Shown here in pieces: positions 36,453 through 47,011 of a stretch of DNA of 64,000 bases. The stretch is from Novisyntrophococcus fermenticellae (GTDB taxonomy: Bacteria; Bacillota; Clostridia; Lachnospirales; Lachnospiraceae): assembly GCF_018866245.1 (NCBI RefSeq), contig NZ_CP076458.1, forward strand, positions 558,001 to 622,000, read 5' to 3'. The notes under the pieces are model-generated. The model was given only the letters and a program-made list of their open reading frames with translations. It was not told the DNA's origin and did not search any database. A program made the translations under genes and the position numbers. Numbering within the stretch: position 1 is the stretch's first letter; each line of letters starts with the position of its first letter.

Positions 36453-39400
36453 TTGAAGAGAAGAATGGAACAGCTCATTAACGGCCGCTTCGAGTACGAA
36501 GTGCCGGCGTTTATTACCTCCGAGTCTGAAATTCATCTGAAGATACCGGAGGGGAGAAATCAAAAAGGGGAGTTTAGTGTAGGAGCAGAGGACGGCAGCC
36601 GTGTGAAAGGGGTAGTCTCATCGGATAACCGCAGGATTGTTCTGGCTAAAGATAAATTTTCGGGAAGTACCAGTAAAATCACTTATGGAGTGGATACGCG
36701 CGGGCTGCTTTGTGGGGAGGCGATAGAGGGAAATATCGTGTTAAGCAGTAACATCGGTGAGCTTAAAGTGCCTGTTACTGTCCGGATAGAGGAAGTAGAA
36801 ATTCAGTCCTCCAAAGGGCAGGTTCGTACGCTGGAGGATTTTACACGTCTTGCAATGAAGGATCCGCGTGAAGCATTCCGCCTGTTTACCAGTGACAAAT
36901 TTTACAGGATATTAAATGGAAAAAATTGTGTGTATACAGCACTTTATAAAGGAATGTCGCACAATCCGGTTACATACCAGCATATGGAGGAATTTTTGAT
37001 TGCTGCTCATAAAAAAGAAGCAATCATACTTTCTATGGATAAGGATAAGAAAGGGGTCTACCAAATCAATCATTCACAGAAGGATACCCTTTTTATCTAT
37101 AAAAGCACCTGGGGATATGTACGGATGGAGGTTGAAACTGTCGGAGACTTTCTTGAGATAGAAAAGAAAGTGGTCACCACCGATGATTTTATCGGCAGGG
37201 TCTATGGTCTTGAATATGTCGTAAGAAAGGATAGGCTCGGTAACGGAAAAAAATTTGGTAAAATCATCATCCGTAATGTGCATCAGACGCTGGAATTTGA
37301 GATAGAAGCCAGCATTGACCAGGGGGAACGTCTTTGGCCTAAGGGACTGAAAAAACACAAAACCCTGGAACTTGCCCGCGATTATCTGGATTTACAGCTT
37401 CACAGGCTGGATTACAGAACATGGTTTGATAAATCGGTTCAGTCTCTTGACGAGCTGACCAGCGCCGAATGTATGACTTCTATGATGATTTTTTATGAAG
37501 CCTATATCTATGCCGTCAATGAGAATATTCCGAAGTCCATGGAACTTTTATGGGGATTTAAAGAAGGAACTATCCCGATGACCACTCCCCGGGACAAAGG
37601 AGTGTATCTCTATCTGGCAAAGAAGGTAAACCTGCTGGCACCGGAAAAGCAGGACATACTTCCTAAAATCAAGGCCTGTTTTCAGCAGCAGCCTTACGAT
37701 TTTTATCTTGCAAAGATTTTACTGGAGGAGGATGAGACATACCGGTATGCACCTGTGCAGCAGCTTCACCTGATGGAACGGACCTTTGAGATGGGCTGTA
37801 AAAATCCGCTTTTGTATCTTCAGGCATATCAGGTGCTGGAACACCAGGAGGGACTTTTGCGGAAACTGTCACCTTTTATGGTACAAGTATTGAACTTTGC
37901 AGGAAAGCAAGGTGTTTTGAATGAAACTCTGCTGAAAAGAGCTGCCTATCTTTCTGATAATCTGAAAGAATTCAAGGAATCGGTATATCGGCTGCTGTCT
38001 GCCGGTTACAACAGCTTTCCGAATGATGAGGTGTTGGAAGCCATCTGTAAACTGGTGATGAAGGGAAGACCTGTGAACAGGGAGTATTTTAAGTGGTATA
38101 GTCTTGCTGTTTCCCATGAGATCAGGATTACCCGTCTGTACGAATATTATATTGAAACGATGGATGAGGAGTATCGTGAGGTGCTTCCCCAGGTAATCAG
38201 GATGTATTTCGCATACAGCAACACCTTGAGTGCACGTAAAAAGGCATTTATTTATGCCAATGTTATACGTAATAAGAGTCTGGATAAGACTACATATATA
38301 AATTATAAAAGAGCCATGGAGCAGTTCGCCAGGGAGCAGGTAATGCAGGGCAGAATGAATGAAGACTATGCCGCCATTTATCAGGAATTTCTTACAGACA
38401 TAGACAGCGGAAAACTGGCCGGGGCATTGCTGAACGTGTTATTTACTTATAAAGTATGGATTATGGACAAAAGTATTCGGAGTGTGATTGTCTGCCACGA
38501 TCCCCTGAAGGAGGAACAGATTTATCCGGTATCAGAACAGTGCGCTTATGTGAACCTTTACAGTGGGGATGCCCGGATTTTGTTTGAAGATGAGAAGAAG
38601 AGAAGATATGGAACCACAATTCCATTCAAGAAGAAAAAATTGATGGAAGAAAGGGAACTGGCCAGGGGCTGCATTGAATATATGCCCCGGGATACAGGAC
38701 TGCTGCTCTATCTATGTAAAGAACTTCCTTCTCAGATGGATGTAAACAGTAAAAGTCTGCAAAACTATCAGACGGCATCGGAATCCACCGCATTTACCGA
38801 CGAATACAGAGGAGTCATCAGAAAGAAACTGCTGGAGTATTATAAAGTACATCCATCGGAAAAGAAACTGGCAGCATATCTGTGCACGGTGGATGTGCAG
38901 GAATATGCCAAGATAAACAGGGCAGATACGATTGCTGTTCTGGTGGAACAGGAGTTGTATGAACAGGCATTTTCAATTATCACACAGTGGGGAGAAGAAG
39001 GTACGGATGACACTGTTTTGATGAAGCTGGCCAGCCGCATGATTGTATCTTCTGATTTTCAGGAGGATGAAGAACTGGTATATCTTGCTGATTATGTATT
39101 GCATCAGGGGAAATATGATGAAACCATATTAAGCTATTTATGCAGATATTATGTGGGTTCTGTGGAGCGGATGAGTTACCTCTGGAAAAAAGCAAAGGGT
39201 TTCGAACTGAAAAGTTACGAGCTGGACGAGCGGATTCTTGTATTTTCCATGTATGTCCGGGAATTCCCGGATTGTGGGGAAAAGATTTTAAAGAGTTATA
39301 TCATGCAGCAGGGAAAAGAGCTGGTGATACTGGCATATCTGACTTATATATCCTGTGCCTACTTTATGACCGATAGACAGACGGCTCCGGAATTTTTTGT

Positions 39401-39998
39401 GTATCTGGAAAAAACCTATGAGAGGGATTGGGAGTTGGATATAATCTGCCGTCTGGCTCTTTTAAAATATTACTCGTCCTGTGAAAGGCTGAACGAAAAA
39501 CAGGAGCAGCATGCGGAGGAGCTTCTTTCCGAGTTCGACAGAAAGGGACTGCGGTTTGCATTTTTTCAGAAGCTTCCGCTTCATCTGATACAAGCCTACC
39601 AGGTGGAAGATAAAGTATTTGTCGAGGAGCGGTTCAGCAGAGGAAGCAAGGTGATTATTCACTACGCTCTGCATCATCGGGGTACAGAGGCGGTCAGCTT
39701 TAAGAGTGAGCCTATGCGTGATGTTTATCAGGGAATCTTCACAAAGGAGTTTTTGCTGTTTTATGATGAGACTTTATCTTATTATCTGACTGTAGAAAAG
39801 GATGGAAATATAAAGACAACACCTCGCAGGCAGATGGTTTTGCCCGGGGTGGATACAGGTGGAAGAACGCGCTATAAATTGCTGAATCAGATTCTGGCTT
39901 TCAAGGCACTGGGAAATCAGGAGGCTATGGAGACATCCGTCAGACAGTATCTGGAGCAGGAAGCGTTTGCGGAGTCTGCATTTCAATTAATGAGTTAA
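36453..39998 (+). CDS. Giant helical protein of unknown function (DUF5717-like)
   Basis: An 1181-residue protein without signal peptide or membrane segments. It is written with the TTG start at 36453 (preceded by GGTGAAG); ATG 36465 is the alternative. The N-terminal ~110 residues look like a beta-sandwich (NGRFEYEVPAFITSESEIHL... RIVLAKDKFSGSTSKITYGV). The rest is long alpha-helical, with tandem repeat-like segments rich in Tyr, Leu and Glu (for example LARDYLDLQLHRLDYRTWF, LYLCKELPSQMD), suggesting a superhelical scaffold. I recall it as the Firmicutes family named DUF5717; that naming is from memory. It is followed by an actin-fold-like protein and a TPR-like protein, presumably acting together. 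No function is known to me. Confidence 0.75.
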   Translation: MKRRMEQLINGRFEYEVPAFITSESEIHLKIPEGRNQKGEFSVGAEDGSRVKGVVSSDNRRIVLAKDKFSGSTSKITYGVDTRGLLCGEAIEGNIVLSSNIGELKVPVTVRIEEVEIQSSKGQVRTLEDFTRLAMKDPREAFRLFTSDKFYRILNGKNCVYTALYKGMSHNPVTYQHMEEFLIAAHKKEAIILSMDKDKKGVYQINHSQKDTLFIYKSTWGYVRMEVETVGDFLEIEKKVVTTDDFIGRVYGLEYVVRKDRLGNGKKFGKIIIRNVHQTLEFEIEASIDQGERLWPKGLKKHKTLELARDYLDLQLHRLDYRTWFDKSVQSLDELTSAECMTSMMIFYEAYIYAVNENIPKSMELLWGFKEGTIPMTTPRDKGVYLYLAKKVNLLAPEKQDILPKIKACFQQQPYDFYLAKILLEEDETYRYAPVQQLHLMERTFEMGCKNPLLYLQAYQVLEHQEGLLRKLSPFMVQVLNFAGKQGVLNETLLKRAAYLSDNLKEFKESVYRLLSAGYNSFPNDEVLEAICKLVMKGRPVNREYFKWYSLAVSHEIRITRLYEYYIETMDEEYREVLPQVIRMYFAYSNTLSARKKAFIYANVIRNKSLDKTTYINYKRAMEQFAREQVMQGRMNEDYAAIYQEFLTDIDSGKLAGALLNVLFTYKVWIMDKSIRSVIVCHDPLKEEQIYPVSEQCAYVNLYSGDARILFEDEKKRRYGTTIPFKKKKLMEERELARGCIEYMPRDTGLLLYLCKELPSQMDVNSKSLQNYQTASESTAFTDEYRGVIRKKLLEYYKVHPSEKKLAAYLCTVDVQEYAKINRADTIAVLVEQELYEQAFSIITQWGEEGTDDTVLMKLASRMIVSSDFQEDEELVYLADYVLHQGKYDETILSYLCRYYVGSVERMSYLWKKAKGFELKSYELDERILVFSMYVREFPDCGEKILKSYIMQQGKELVILAYLTYISCAYFMTDRQTAPEFFVYLEKTYERDWELDIICRLALLKYYSSCERLNEKQEQHAEELLSEFDRKGLRFAFFQKLPLHLIQAYQVEDKVFVEERFSRGSKVIIHYALHHRGTEAVSFKSEPMRDVYQGIFTKEFLLFYDETLSYYLTVEKDGNIKTTPRRQMVLPGVDTGGRTRYKLLNQILAFKALGNQEAMETSVRQYLEQEAFAESAFQLMS

Positions 39999-40030
39999 TA
40001 AATCTGTGAGTTGACAAGTGGAGGCTAAGG

Positions 40031-41275
40031 ATGGAACAGAGAAATTTGATAATCGGATTTGAATTAAATCCGAAAGAATCCCAGATTTGTTATTTCGATC
40101 GTGCCGTGAAGGATGCAGTTTTGGCGGAGACTAAGGTGGGAAGCAGCCAGTATGCATTTCCTACGGTGTTAAGTAAGAGCCTGGGAAAAAATGAGTGGCA
40201 TTTTGGATTGGAAGCAGAATACTTTGCAGAACATCAGAATGGCATACTGATTGACCAACTCTATGATTTGTGTGCAAATGGGAATTCAACCGTTATTGAT
40301 GGTCAGGAGTATGGGGCAGGGTTGCTTCTTGCGATCTATCTGAAGAATGCAATCCGGATGCTGGGTGTGACGGAACCGGAGAAACAGATTTCGGGTATGA
40401 TGATTACTGTTCCGTCGTTGACCCGTTCCCTGGTTGATGCAATCCGATTTGCATATGAGAAGATTGGAATACCGCGAACAAGATGCTTTCTGCAGGATTA
40501 TGATGAGAGCTTTTATTATTATGCGCTGTATCAGAAACCGGAGATCTGGGGCAGAAGGGTGGCACTCTTTTCTTTTGACCAGGATGAGGTTACATTCTCC
40601 AGCCTGAATCTGGATAATAGAACAAAACCTGTGACCGCCATGGTAACCTCCGGAAAGAGGAAAAAGCTTGCAGCGGATACAAAAAAGAGGGATGATGACT
40701 TCTACCGTCTAATAGAGGATTCTTTTGGAAATGATATCTATTCCAGTGTGTTTTTGATTGGTGAAGGGTTCGACAAAAACTGGGCGGTACGTTCTGTGGC
40801 GTTACTGTGCAGAAACCGGAGACATGTGTTTTATGGCAATAATCTTTATGCCAAAGGTGCATGCTTTGCAGCCTATGAAAAGGTTGAGGAACGGAAGCTT
40901 AAAGGATATCTGTTTGTGGGCAATGCCATAGTGCGGCACAATATTGGCATGGATATGAGCATTAATGGCTCTCCTGCCCATTATGCAATGATTGGAGCAG
41001 GAGTAAACTGGTATGAAGCATCGAAAGATTGTGAATTGATATTGGATAATACCAATGAATTGACCTTTGTGGTCAGCAGCATGGAAGACGGAAAGAGGGA
41101 ACGATATACGATGCCCCTTCCCGAGCTTCCAGAGCGCCCCAATAAGACGACCAGACTTCATCTTCATCTGGAGTATGATTCACCGAAACGATGTCAGATT
41201 ACTGTGGAAGATCTGGGTTTTGGAGAGATGTTTCCAAGCAGCGGCAGAGTCTGGAATGAAACGATGGAGGGTTAA
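40031..41275 (+). CDS. Actin/Hsp70-fold-like protein of unknown function (DUF5716-like)
   Basis: A 414-residue cytoplasmic protein. Several segments line up in order with the Hsp70/actin ATPase core: LIIGFELNPKESQICYFD at the N-terminus in the place of phosphate-1; ISGMMITVPSLTRSLVDAIR then RCFLQDYDESFYYYALY (connect-1 and the EPxAA-like region); VALFSFDQDEVTFSSL (phosphate-2); VFLIGEGFDKNWAV (adenosine motif); and NLYAKGACFAAY, like AxGAA in DnaK. The Gly-rich nucleotide motifs are degenerate, so ATP binding is uncertain. I recall a family name DUF5716 for this protein, from memory. It starts at ATG 40031, 32 bp after its giant partner, and overlaps the translation unit of the next gene. Confidence 0.75.
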   Translation: MEQRNLIIGFELNPKESQICYFDRAVKDAVLAETKVGSSQYAFPTVLSKSLGKNEWHFGLEAEYFAEHQNGILIDQLYDLCANGNSTVIDGQEYGAGLLLAIYLKNAIRMLGVTEPEKQISGMMITVPSLTRSLVDAIRFAYEKIGIPRTRCFLQDYDESFYYYALYQKPEIWGRRVALFSFDQDEVTFSSLNLDNRTKPVTAMVTSGKRKKLAADTKKRDDDFYRLIEDSFGNDIYSSVFLIGEGFDKNWAVRSVALLCRNRRHVFYGNNLYAKGACFAAYEKVEERKLKGYLFVGNAIVRHNIGMDMSINGSPAHYAMIGAGVNWYEASKDCELILDNTNELTFVVSSMEDGKRERYTMPLPELPERPNKTTRLHLHLEYDSPKRCQITVEDLGFGEMFPSSGRVWNETMEG

Positions 41276-41280
41276 GGGTT

Positions 41281-42048
41281 ATGGGATATATATTATGTCA
41301 GGTAAAGCGCGCAAAAACTCCGTATTACATCGAAAGTATAAGCATGAATATCTATTCCATAGAGGAATTATGTTATTATATATATCACAATATCTATCTG
41401 CTGGATGAGACGATCATCAATGAGGGACTATGCTTTTGGATTAAGAACGAGCTGAATTTAACAAGGTTATATCAGAAACTTTTTCGCTTGCTGGATGAAA
41501 GAGGGAATATCGGGGAATTCATTTTGCCTGTCTTTAAAGAAATCAATTATCTTTCCTTTGCCGAGTTTAAAGAGATAAACAAACAGCTGAAGGTTTTTGA
41601 AGAACAGCCTGAGGTGGTACGGCTGAAGATGAAAGGCGATTATCTCTTTAACCATGAAAAATATATTAATGCAATTCGGGTGTATACACAGGCACAGCAA
41701 AAGTCAAAAGACAGCAATCTGGGGGCACAGTTCCTCGGAAGCATTTATAACAATATGGGATGTGCTTATGTAAGGCTGTTTCAGACAGAAGAAGCCTTTG
41801 AGTGTTTTGGACAGGCAAATGAGATTCTTCATTCGGGAGCATCTCTGCGGAGCTATCTGTATTCTGCCTATTTCAACAAAGGGAAGGATATATACGAACG
41901 CCTGTGTGAGGAAACGAGGGTTGATTCCAAGACGAAGCAAGAGATGGATGATAAGATACGCAAGGCTCAGGAAGTGGTCCTGCCCAGAGATATAGACCAG
42001 CTTCTGGACGGCTGGACCCGCAGTTATCATCGGAATACAGGCTTATAA
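41281..42048 (+). CDS. TPR-like helical protein of unknown function
   Basis: A 255-residue protein, five bases after the preceding stop codon (GGAGGGTTAAGGGTTATG), so clearly cotranslated. The N-terminal third is Tyr-rich (MNIYSIEELCYYIYHNIYLLDE), a motif I know from Lachnospiraceae orphan proteins. The second half has TPR-type helix pairs: KGDYLFNHEKYINAIRVYTQAQ, SIYNNMGCAYVRLFQTEEAF and ECFGQANEILHSGA. It probably acts as an adaptor for the two larger proteins encoded upstream. No enzymatic motif. The trp leader starts about 65 bp downstream. Confidence 0.75.
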   Translation: MGYILCQVKRAKTPYYIESISMNIYSIEELCYYIYHNIYLLDETIINEGLCFWIKNELNLTRLYQKLFRLLDERGNIGEFILPVFKEINYLSFAEFKEINKQLKVFEEQPEVVRLKMKGDYLFNHEKYINAIRVYTQAQQKSKDSNLGAQFLGSIYNNMGCAYVRLFQTEEAFECFGQANEILHSGASLRSYLYSAYFNKGKDIYERLCEETRVDSKTKQEMDDKIRKAQEVVLPRDIDQLLDGWTRSYHRNTGL

Positions 42049-42114
42049 GTAAAGAATGAACACCAAATAAATTCATGAGATTTTTGGAAGAAGGAGAAAA
42101 AATTTCGGAAATGG

Positions 42115-42143
42115 TTGACAAAAATGTGATCATCTCTTATAAT
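42115..42143 (+). promoter_or_regulatory. Sigma-A promoter of the trp operon
   Basis: TTGACA (42115-42120), 17-bp spacer, TATAAT (42138-42143): a consensus promoter just upstream of the T-box leader. Confidence 0.88.
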
Positions 42144-42159
42144 AAATCAAAAGCCAAGA

Positions 42160-42455
42160 GAATAGCAATATAAACCGTTGAAGTGGAGATAACGTTACAA
42201 GCGCACTCACAGAGAGTCCGGGCAGGTGGGAGCCGGGCAGGAAGCGATGTTTCAAATGGACCACTGAGGGCGCGGCCAAAAGTCTTTCAGACTTAGTACT
42301 CTGCGACGTAGGGCATACGTTAGTTGCCGGGGATATGATAGTATCCTGATAAGCGTGTGGATTTTTTGCATCCACGAATCAAGGTGGCACCACGGGTAAC
42401 GTATACTCGCCCTTGACAAAGAACACAACCGTTCTTTGCCAAGGGCTTTTTTGCG
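42160..42455 (+). ncRNA. T-box leader, tryptophan-specific
   Basis: The leader has the stem I arrangement, with AGAGAG (42210 region), GGTGGGAGCC, and the specifier loop ...CAAATGGACCACTGAG, where TGG at 42257-42259 is the Trp codon. The antiterminator T-box sequence AAGGTGGCACCACGGGTAAC is at 42381-42400. A strong terminator follows: CCCTTGACAAAGAAC pairs imperfectly with GTTCTTTGCCAAGGG, then TTTTTT (42408-42452). Uncharged tRNA-Trp should stabilise antitermination and switch on the trp operon directly downstream. Confidence 0.93.
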
Positions 42456-42536
42456 CGTAAACAATGAGGCGGGCAGAAATCGAAGTGCCCGGCACACGAG
42501 AGGCAAGCAGTTCTATAACGAAAAGGGAGGCAGACC

Positions 42537-43994
42537 ATGAATCAAACATCCTATGAACAAGTTCAGAATATCCGGGAATCCGGAGATTACAAACGCATTC
42601 CCGTGAGCCGGGAGATTTTATCTGACATTGCAACCCCGGTGGAGGTTCTGCGCAGGCTTAAGAATATAAGTACCCACTGTTTTATACTGGAAAGCATTGA
42701 GGACAAAGAACAGTGGGGCAGATATACCTTTATCGGCTATGACCCAACACTGGAGCTGACCTGTACAAATCATATGCTGACAATACGTTCAGGAGCGAAG
42801 ATTGAAATGAGGGTAGAGCATCCCGGTTCCTATATCAAACAGATACTGGAAGATAACAGAGCTCCGAGAATAGAGAACCTGCCGCCGCTTACAGGCGGGC
42901 TGGTCGGATATTTTTCTTATGATTACATGAAGTACAGTGAACCGGGACTGAATCTGGATGCTGAGGATACGGAACATTTTAAAGACGTGGATCTGATGCT
43001 GTTTGATAAAATCATTGCCTTTGATAATTTTCGGCAGAAAATCATTTTGATAGTAAACATCCATACAGAGTGTGTGGAAGAGGAATATAACAAAGCGGTG
43101 CGTGAGTTAGATGAGATGGAGCGGCTGATCCGGTATGGAACACCCAAGAAAGAAGAAGAGGGAAAACTGCTTTCAGAATTTAATCCTCTTTTTGACAAGG
43201 AAGCATATTGCCGGAAGGTGGAAAAGGTGAAAGAACATATCCGGGAAGGTGACATTTTTCAGCTGGTACTTTCCAATCGCCTGGAGGCAGAATATACGGG
43301 CAGTCTTTTGCATACCTATCGGATTTTAAGAACCACGAATCCTTCACCGTATATGTTCTACTTCTCCAGTGAAGATGTGGAACTGGCGGGGGCATCACCG
43401 GAGACACTTGTAAAAGTAGAGGATGGAAAGGTAAGCACATTCCCGCTTGCGGGAACCCGGCCCAGGGGAGACTGCTATGAGGAAGACCAAAGGCTGGAAG
43501 AGGAATTACGATCCGATGCGAAGGAACTGGCTGAGCACAATATGCTGGTGGATCTTGGGAGGAATGATCTCGGAAAGCTATGCAGATTCGGGACGGTGAA
43601 GGTGGAAAAGTATCTTTCGATTGAACGTTTTTCCCATGTCATGCATATTGGGTCTACGGTAGAAGGGCAGATGCGTCAGGATAAGACGGCTCTGGACGCT
43701 GTGGATGCGGTGCTTCCGGCCGGAACCCTGTCGGGAGCACCAAAGCTTAGAGCATGTGAGATCATCAATGAACTGGAGAATAATAAACGGGGGATCTATG
43801 GCGGTGCCATCGGGTATTTGGATTTCACCGGAAATATGGATACCTGCATTGCCATACGGCTGGCATTTAAGAAAAATGATAAGGTTTTTGTGCGGTCGGG
43901 TGCAGGGATTGTGGCAGACAGTGTGCCGGAGAAAGAGTACCAGGAATGCATAAATAAGGCGAAAGCGGTAATGGATGCGCTGAAGTGTATTTAA
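42537..43994 (+). CDS. trpE: Anthranilate synthase component I
   Basis: A 485-residue chorismate-utilising enzyme that makes anthranilate with glutamine-derived ammonia from TrpG. Visible motifs: the N-terminal regulatory region with LESIEDKEQWGRYTFIGYDP (the Ser for feedback inhibition), GGLVGYFSYDYMKY, and the catalytic domain NPSPYMFYFSSEDVELAGASPE, PLAGTRPRG, DLGRNDLGKLC and GTLSGAPKLRACEII. It starts at ATG 42537 behind GGGAGG, 82 bp after the T-box terminator. First gene of trpEGDCFBA. Confidence 0.97.
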   Translation: MNQTSYEQVQNIRESGDYKRIPVSREILSDIATPVEVLRRLKNISTHCFILESIEDKEQWGRYTFIGYDPTLELTCTNHMLTIRSGAKIEMRVEHPGSYIKQILEDNRAPRIENLPPLTGGLVGYFSYDYMKYSEPGLNLDAEDTEHFKDVDLMLFDKIIAFDNFRQKIILIVNIHTECVEEEYNKAVRELDEMERLIRYGTPKKEEEGKLLSEFNPLFDKEAYCRKVEKVKEHIREGDIFQLVLSNRLEAEYTGSLLHTYRILRTTNPSPYMFYFSSEDVELAGASPETLVKVEDGKVSTFPLAGTRPRGDCYEEDQRLEEELRSDAKELAEHNMLVDLGRNDLGKLCRFGTVKVEKYLSIERFSHVMHIGSTVEGQMRQDKTALDAVDAVLPAGTLSGAPKLRACEIINELENNKRGIYGGAIGYLDFTGNMDTCIAIRLAFKKNDKVFVRSGAGIVADSVPEKEYQECINKAKAVMDALKCI

Positions 43995-44025
43995 AAAGAA
44001 AAGCAGAAGAAGGAGTGGCGGAGAT

Positions 44026-44592
44026 ATGATTTTATTAGTAGATAATTATGACAGCTTTTCTTACAACCTGTATCAGCAGATCGGAGTCTTTGATGAGAAC
44101 CTGAAAGTAGTCCGAAATGATGCATGCACGATAAAAGAAATAGAGGAATTAAGTCCCAGGGCAATTATACTCTCACCCGGACCCGGAAGGCCTTCGGAGG
44201 CGGGCAGATGCATTGAAATCGTACAGAAGCTGGGGAATAAGATTCCTGTTCTGGGGGTGTGTCTGGGACATCAGGCGATTTGTGAAGCTTATGGTGCCTG
44301 TGTTTCTTATGCGAAAGAACTGATGCACGGCAAGCAGTCCTATGTGCACTTAGATGTTGGAAGCAGGTTGTTTGATGGAATGCCGGAAGAGATAAAGGCG
44401 GCGAGGTACCATTCGCTGGCCGTTCTGGAAGAAACACTTCCGGAGTGCTTAAAGGTTACAGGAAGAACAAGGGATGGTGAAATTATGGCGGTAGAGCACG
44501 TGAAATACCCAGTCTTCGGACTTCAGTTTCATCCGGAATCAATTATGACGCCACAAGGTTCCGAAATTATAAAAAACTTTCTTAACTCATAA
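44026..44592 (+). CDS. trpG: Anthranilate synthase glutamine amidotransferase component
   Basis: A 188-residue class I glutamine amidotransferase. The triad is Cys in GVCLGHQAI, His in [10 protein letters not shown] and the following Glu; [12 protein letters not shown] is the family signature. It supplies ammonia to TrpE, encoded 31 bp upstream, and could also serve PabB. It is a stand-alone subunit, not fused to TrpD or TrpE. Confidence 0.97.
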   Translation: MILLVDNYDSFSYNLYQQIGVFDENLKVVRNDACTIKEIEELSPRAIILSPGPGRPSEAGRCIEIVQKLGNKIPVLGVCLGHQAICEAYGACVSYAKELMHGKQSYVHLDVGSRLFDGMPEEIKAARYHSLAVLEETLPECLKVTGRTRDGEIMAVEHVKYPVFGLQFHPESIMTPQGSEIIKNFLNS

Positions 44593-44620
44593 AATAACAA
44601 AAAATTGGAGGCAGAGTAAA

Positions 44621-45634
44621 ATGATTAAAGAAGCAATTGTAGCACTCACAAAAAAAGAAAACTTAACATATGAGGCAGCGGAAACTTCCATGGATGAGAT
44701 CATGAGCGGTAAGGCTACACCGGTGCAGATGAGTGCCTTTCTTATTGCCATGGCCATGAAGGGTGAAACGATAGAGGAAATAACAGCCTGCGCCGCAGGG
44801 ATGAGAAAGCATTGCGTGAAGCTTTTACAGGATCAGGACGTACTGGAGATTGTGGGAACCGGCGGTGACCGTTCCAATTCCTTCAACATTTCCACGACCT
44901 CGGCCCTTGTGATTTCGGCGGCGGGAGTTCCTGTGGCAAAGCACGGAAACCGCGCTGCATCCAGTAAAAGTGGTGCGGCAGATGTACTGGAGGCTCTGGG
45001 GGTGAAGATTGATCTTGCACCCAGAGAAAGTGCAGCAATCTTAAAGGAAATCGGACTCTGCTTTCTATACGCACAAAATTATCATTTGTCCATGAAATAT
45101 GTGGCTCCGGTGCGTAAAGAGCTGACTGTACGTACGATATTCAATATTCTGGGTCCCTTGACAAACCCGGCCGGTGCCAATATGGAACTAATGGGTGTTT
45201 ATGAGGAAAGTCTGGTGGAGCCCCTGGCAAAAGTGCTTGCAAATCTGGGTGTAAAAAAAGCCATGGTTGTATATGGGCAGGACGGTCTGGATGAGATATC
45301 TATGAGTGCCCCCACCACAGTCTGCGAGGTAAGTAATGGAAGATATGAGACGTATGTGATTACACCGGAACAGTATGGATTTACCAGATGTAAAAAGGAA
45401 GCTCTGAAAGGTGGAAACCCTAAGGAAAATGCAGAAATTACAAGAAGAATTCTATCCGGAGAAAAAGGGGCAAAATGCGATGCAGTTATTCTGAATTCAG
45501 CCGCGGCACTTCATATAGCGAACGGAATCACCATGGAGGAGGCAATCGGGATTGTAAAAGAAACCCTGGAAAGCGGAAGGGCGATGGCACAGCTGGATGC
45601 GTTCATCCGTCTGTCCAATCAGGTGTGCGTATGA
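44621..45634 (+). CDS. trpD: Anthranilate phosphoribosyltransferase
   Basis: A 337-residue enzyme that transfers phosphoribose from PRPP to anthranilate. Motifs: [16 protein letters not shown] (PRPP loop), [24 protein letters not shown] and [14 protein letters not shown]. Full length for the family. Its TGA stop overlaps the trpC start (ATGA), indicating coupled translation. Confidence 0.97.
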   Translation: MIKEAIVALTKKENLTYEAAETSMDEIMSGKATPVQMSAFLIAMAMKGETIEEITACAAGMRKHCVKLLQDQDVLEIVGTGGDRSNSFNISTTSALVISAAGVPVAKHGNRAASSKSGAADVLEALGVKIDLAPRESAAILKEIGLCFLYAQNYHLSMKYVAPVRKELTVRTIFNILGPLTNPAGANMELMGVYEESLVEPLAKVLANLGVKKAMVVYGQDGLDEISMSAPTTVCEVSNGRYETYVITPEQYGFTRCKKEALKGGNPKENAEITRRILSGEKGAKCDAVILNSAAALHIANGITMEEAIGIVKETLESGRAMAQLDAFIRLSNQVCV

Positions 45635-46419
45635 TATTAGATCAGATAGCGGAATCCACCAGGAGAAGAGTGGAAAAGCAGAAATTAAAGAAATCCCTGG
45701 AACAGATAAAAAAAGAAGCTCTTTTAAAACCTATGTCCACAGATTTTCCGTTTGAACAGATGCTGAGGAAGAAGGGGATGTCATTCATCTGTGAGGTAAA
45801 AAGAGCCTCTCCCTCAAAAGGAATAATCGCTGAACAGTTTCCCTATCTGGATATTGCCAGGGAGTATCAGGAGGCGGGGGCATCCGCAATATCGGTACTC
45901 ACAGAACCAGAGTTCTTTAAAGGGAGCGACCGGTATCTGAAGGAAATCGCAGATGCGGTATCTATCCCGGTTCTGCGAAAGGATTTTACTGTAGATGCGT
46001 ACCAAATATATGAGACAAAGCTTCTTGGAGCGTCTGCAATTCTGCTGATTTGTTCCTTGCTGGAGGACAGAGAACTCCAATTATTTCAGGAGACAGCACA
46101 TCATCTGGGACTTTCGGCGCTTGTGGAAGCACATGATGAAAAGGAGGTCAGCCGGGCCTTGAAGGCGAAGGCCAGGATTATCGGGGTCAATAACAGAGAT
46201 CTCAAAACATTTACGGTAGATATTCGAAACAGCGTGACTTTAAGAAAAATGATTCCGAAGGAAGTACTCTATGTTTCGGAAAGCGGTATTACCACACCTG
46301 AGGATGTGGGAGAGCTTTATAGAAATAAGACCTCGGCAGTTTTAATCGGAGAAACACTGATGCGAAGCCCGGATAAAAAGAAGATGCTGGAAGCACTTGG
46401 GAGGGATTGCCATGACTAA
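45631..46419 (+). CDS. trpC: Indole-3-glycerol phosphate synthase
   Basis: A 262-residue TIM-barrel enzyme. It starts at ATG 45631 ([10 protein letters not shown]), overlapping the trpD stop by four bases; longer in-frame extensions upstream would lie inside trpD. Active-site motifs: [45 protein letters not shown] and [13 protein letters not shown]. It closes the indole ring from CdRP. It is separate from TrpF. Confidence 0.97.
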   Translation: MILDQIAESTRRRVEKQKLKKSLEQIKKEALLKPMSTDFPFEQMLRKKGMSFICEVKRASPSKGIIAEQFPYLDIAREYQEAGASAISVLTEPEFFKGSDRYLKEIADAVSIPVLRKDFTVDAYQIYETKLLGASAILLICSLLEDRELQLFQETAHHLGLSALVEAHDEKEVSRALKAKARIIGVNNRDLKTFTVDIRNSVTLRKMIPKEVLYVSESGITTPEDVGELYRNKTSAVLIGETLMRSPDKKKMLEALGRDCHD

Positions 46420-47011
46420 AATTAAAATCTGTGGGTTATCCAGGCTCTGTGATGTTGATTATGTTAATGCATTTCAGCCGGATTATGTAGGGTTTGTGTT
46501 TGCCAAAAGCCGAAGACAAATCAGCAGAGAACATGCTATAACCCTGCGGATGAATCTCAATCCGGATATTACGGTAGTGGGTGTATTTGTCAATGAGTTG
46601 GCTAAAATTGCAGGGGCCTATGCAGAAGATGGTGTTATTGATATGATACAGCTACATGGACAGGAGGATGAAGTATATATCCGTAACCTGAGATATCAGA
46701 CCGGTTGTGAAATTATCAAGTCATTTTCTATTCAATCCGGGGAGGACGTGAAGCGTGCCTGCGGCAGTTCTGCAGATTATATCTTATTGGATCATGGCTC
46801 CGGGGGAACGGGTCAGAGCTTTAACTGGGAGTTTATTGACAGAATTGACCGCCCCTGGTTTCTGGCAGGGGGGATGGATCAGGAGAATGTAGAAGAGGCG
46901 GTAAGAAAATTCCATCCGTATGGAGTGGATATCAGCAGTGGTGTGGAAACCGATGGAGTAAAAGACGAACAGAAGATAGAAGCATGTGTCAGGAGGATAA
47001 GAAATGTCTAA
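46412..47011 (+). CDS. trpF: Phosphoribosylanthranilate isomerase
   Basis: A 199-residue TIM barrel starting at ATG 46412 behind GGGAGG, overlapping the trpC stop by eight bases. Motifs: KIKICGLSR with the catalytic Cys, [47 protein letters not shown] with the catalytic Asp, and [15 protein letters not shown]. It isomerises PRA to CdRP. Its end overlaps trpB by eight bases. Confidence 0.96.
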   Translation: MTKIKICGLSRLCDVDYVNAFQPDYVGFVFAKSRRQISREHAITLRMNLNPDITVVGVFVNELAKIAGAYAEDGVIDMIQLHGQEDEVYIRNLRYQTGCEIIKSFSIQSGEDVKRACGSSADYILLDHGSGGTGQSFNWEFIDRIDRPWFLAGGMDQENVEEAVRKFHPYGVDISSGVETDGVKDEQKIEACVRRIRNV

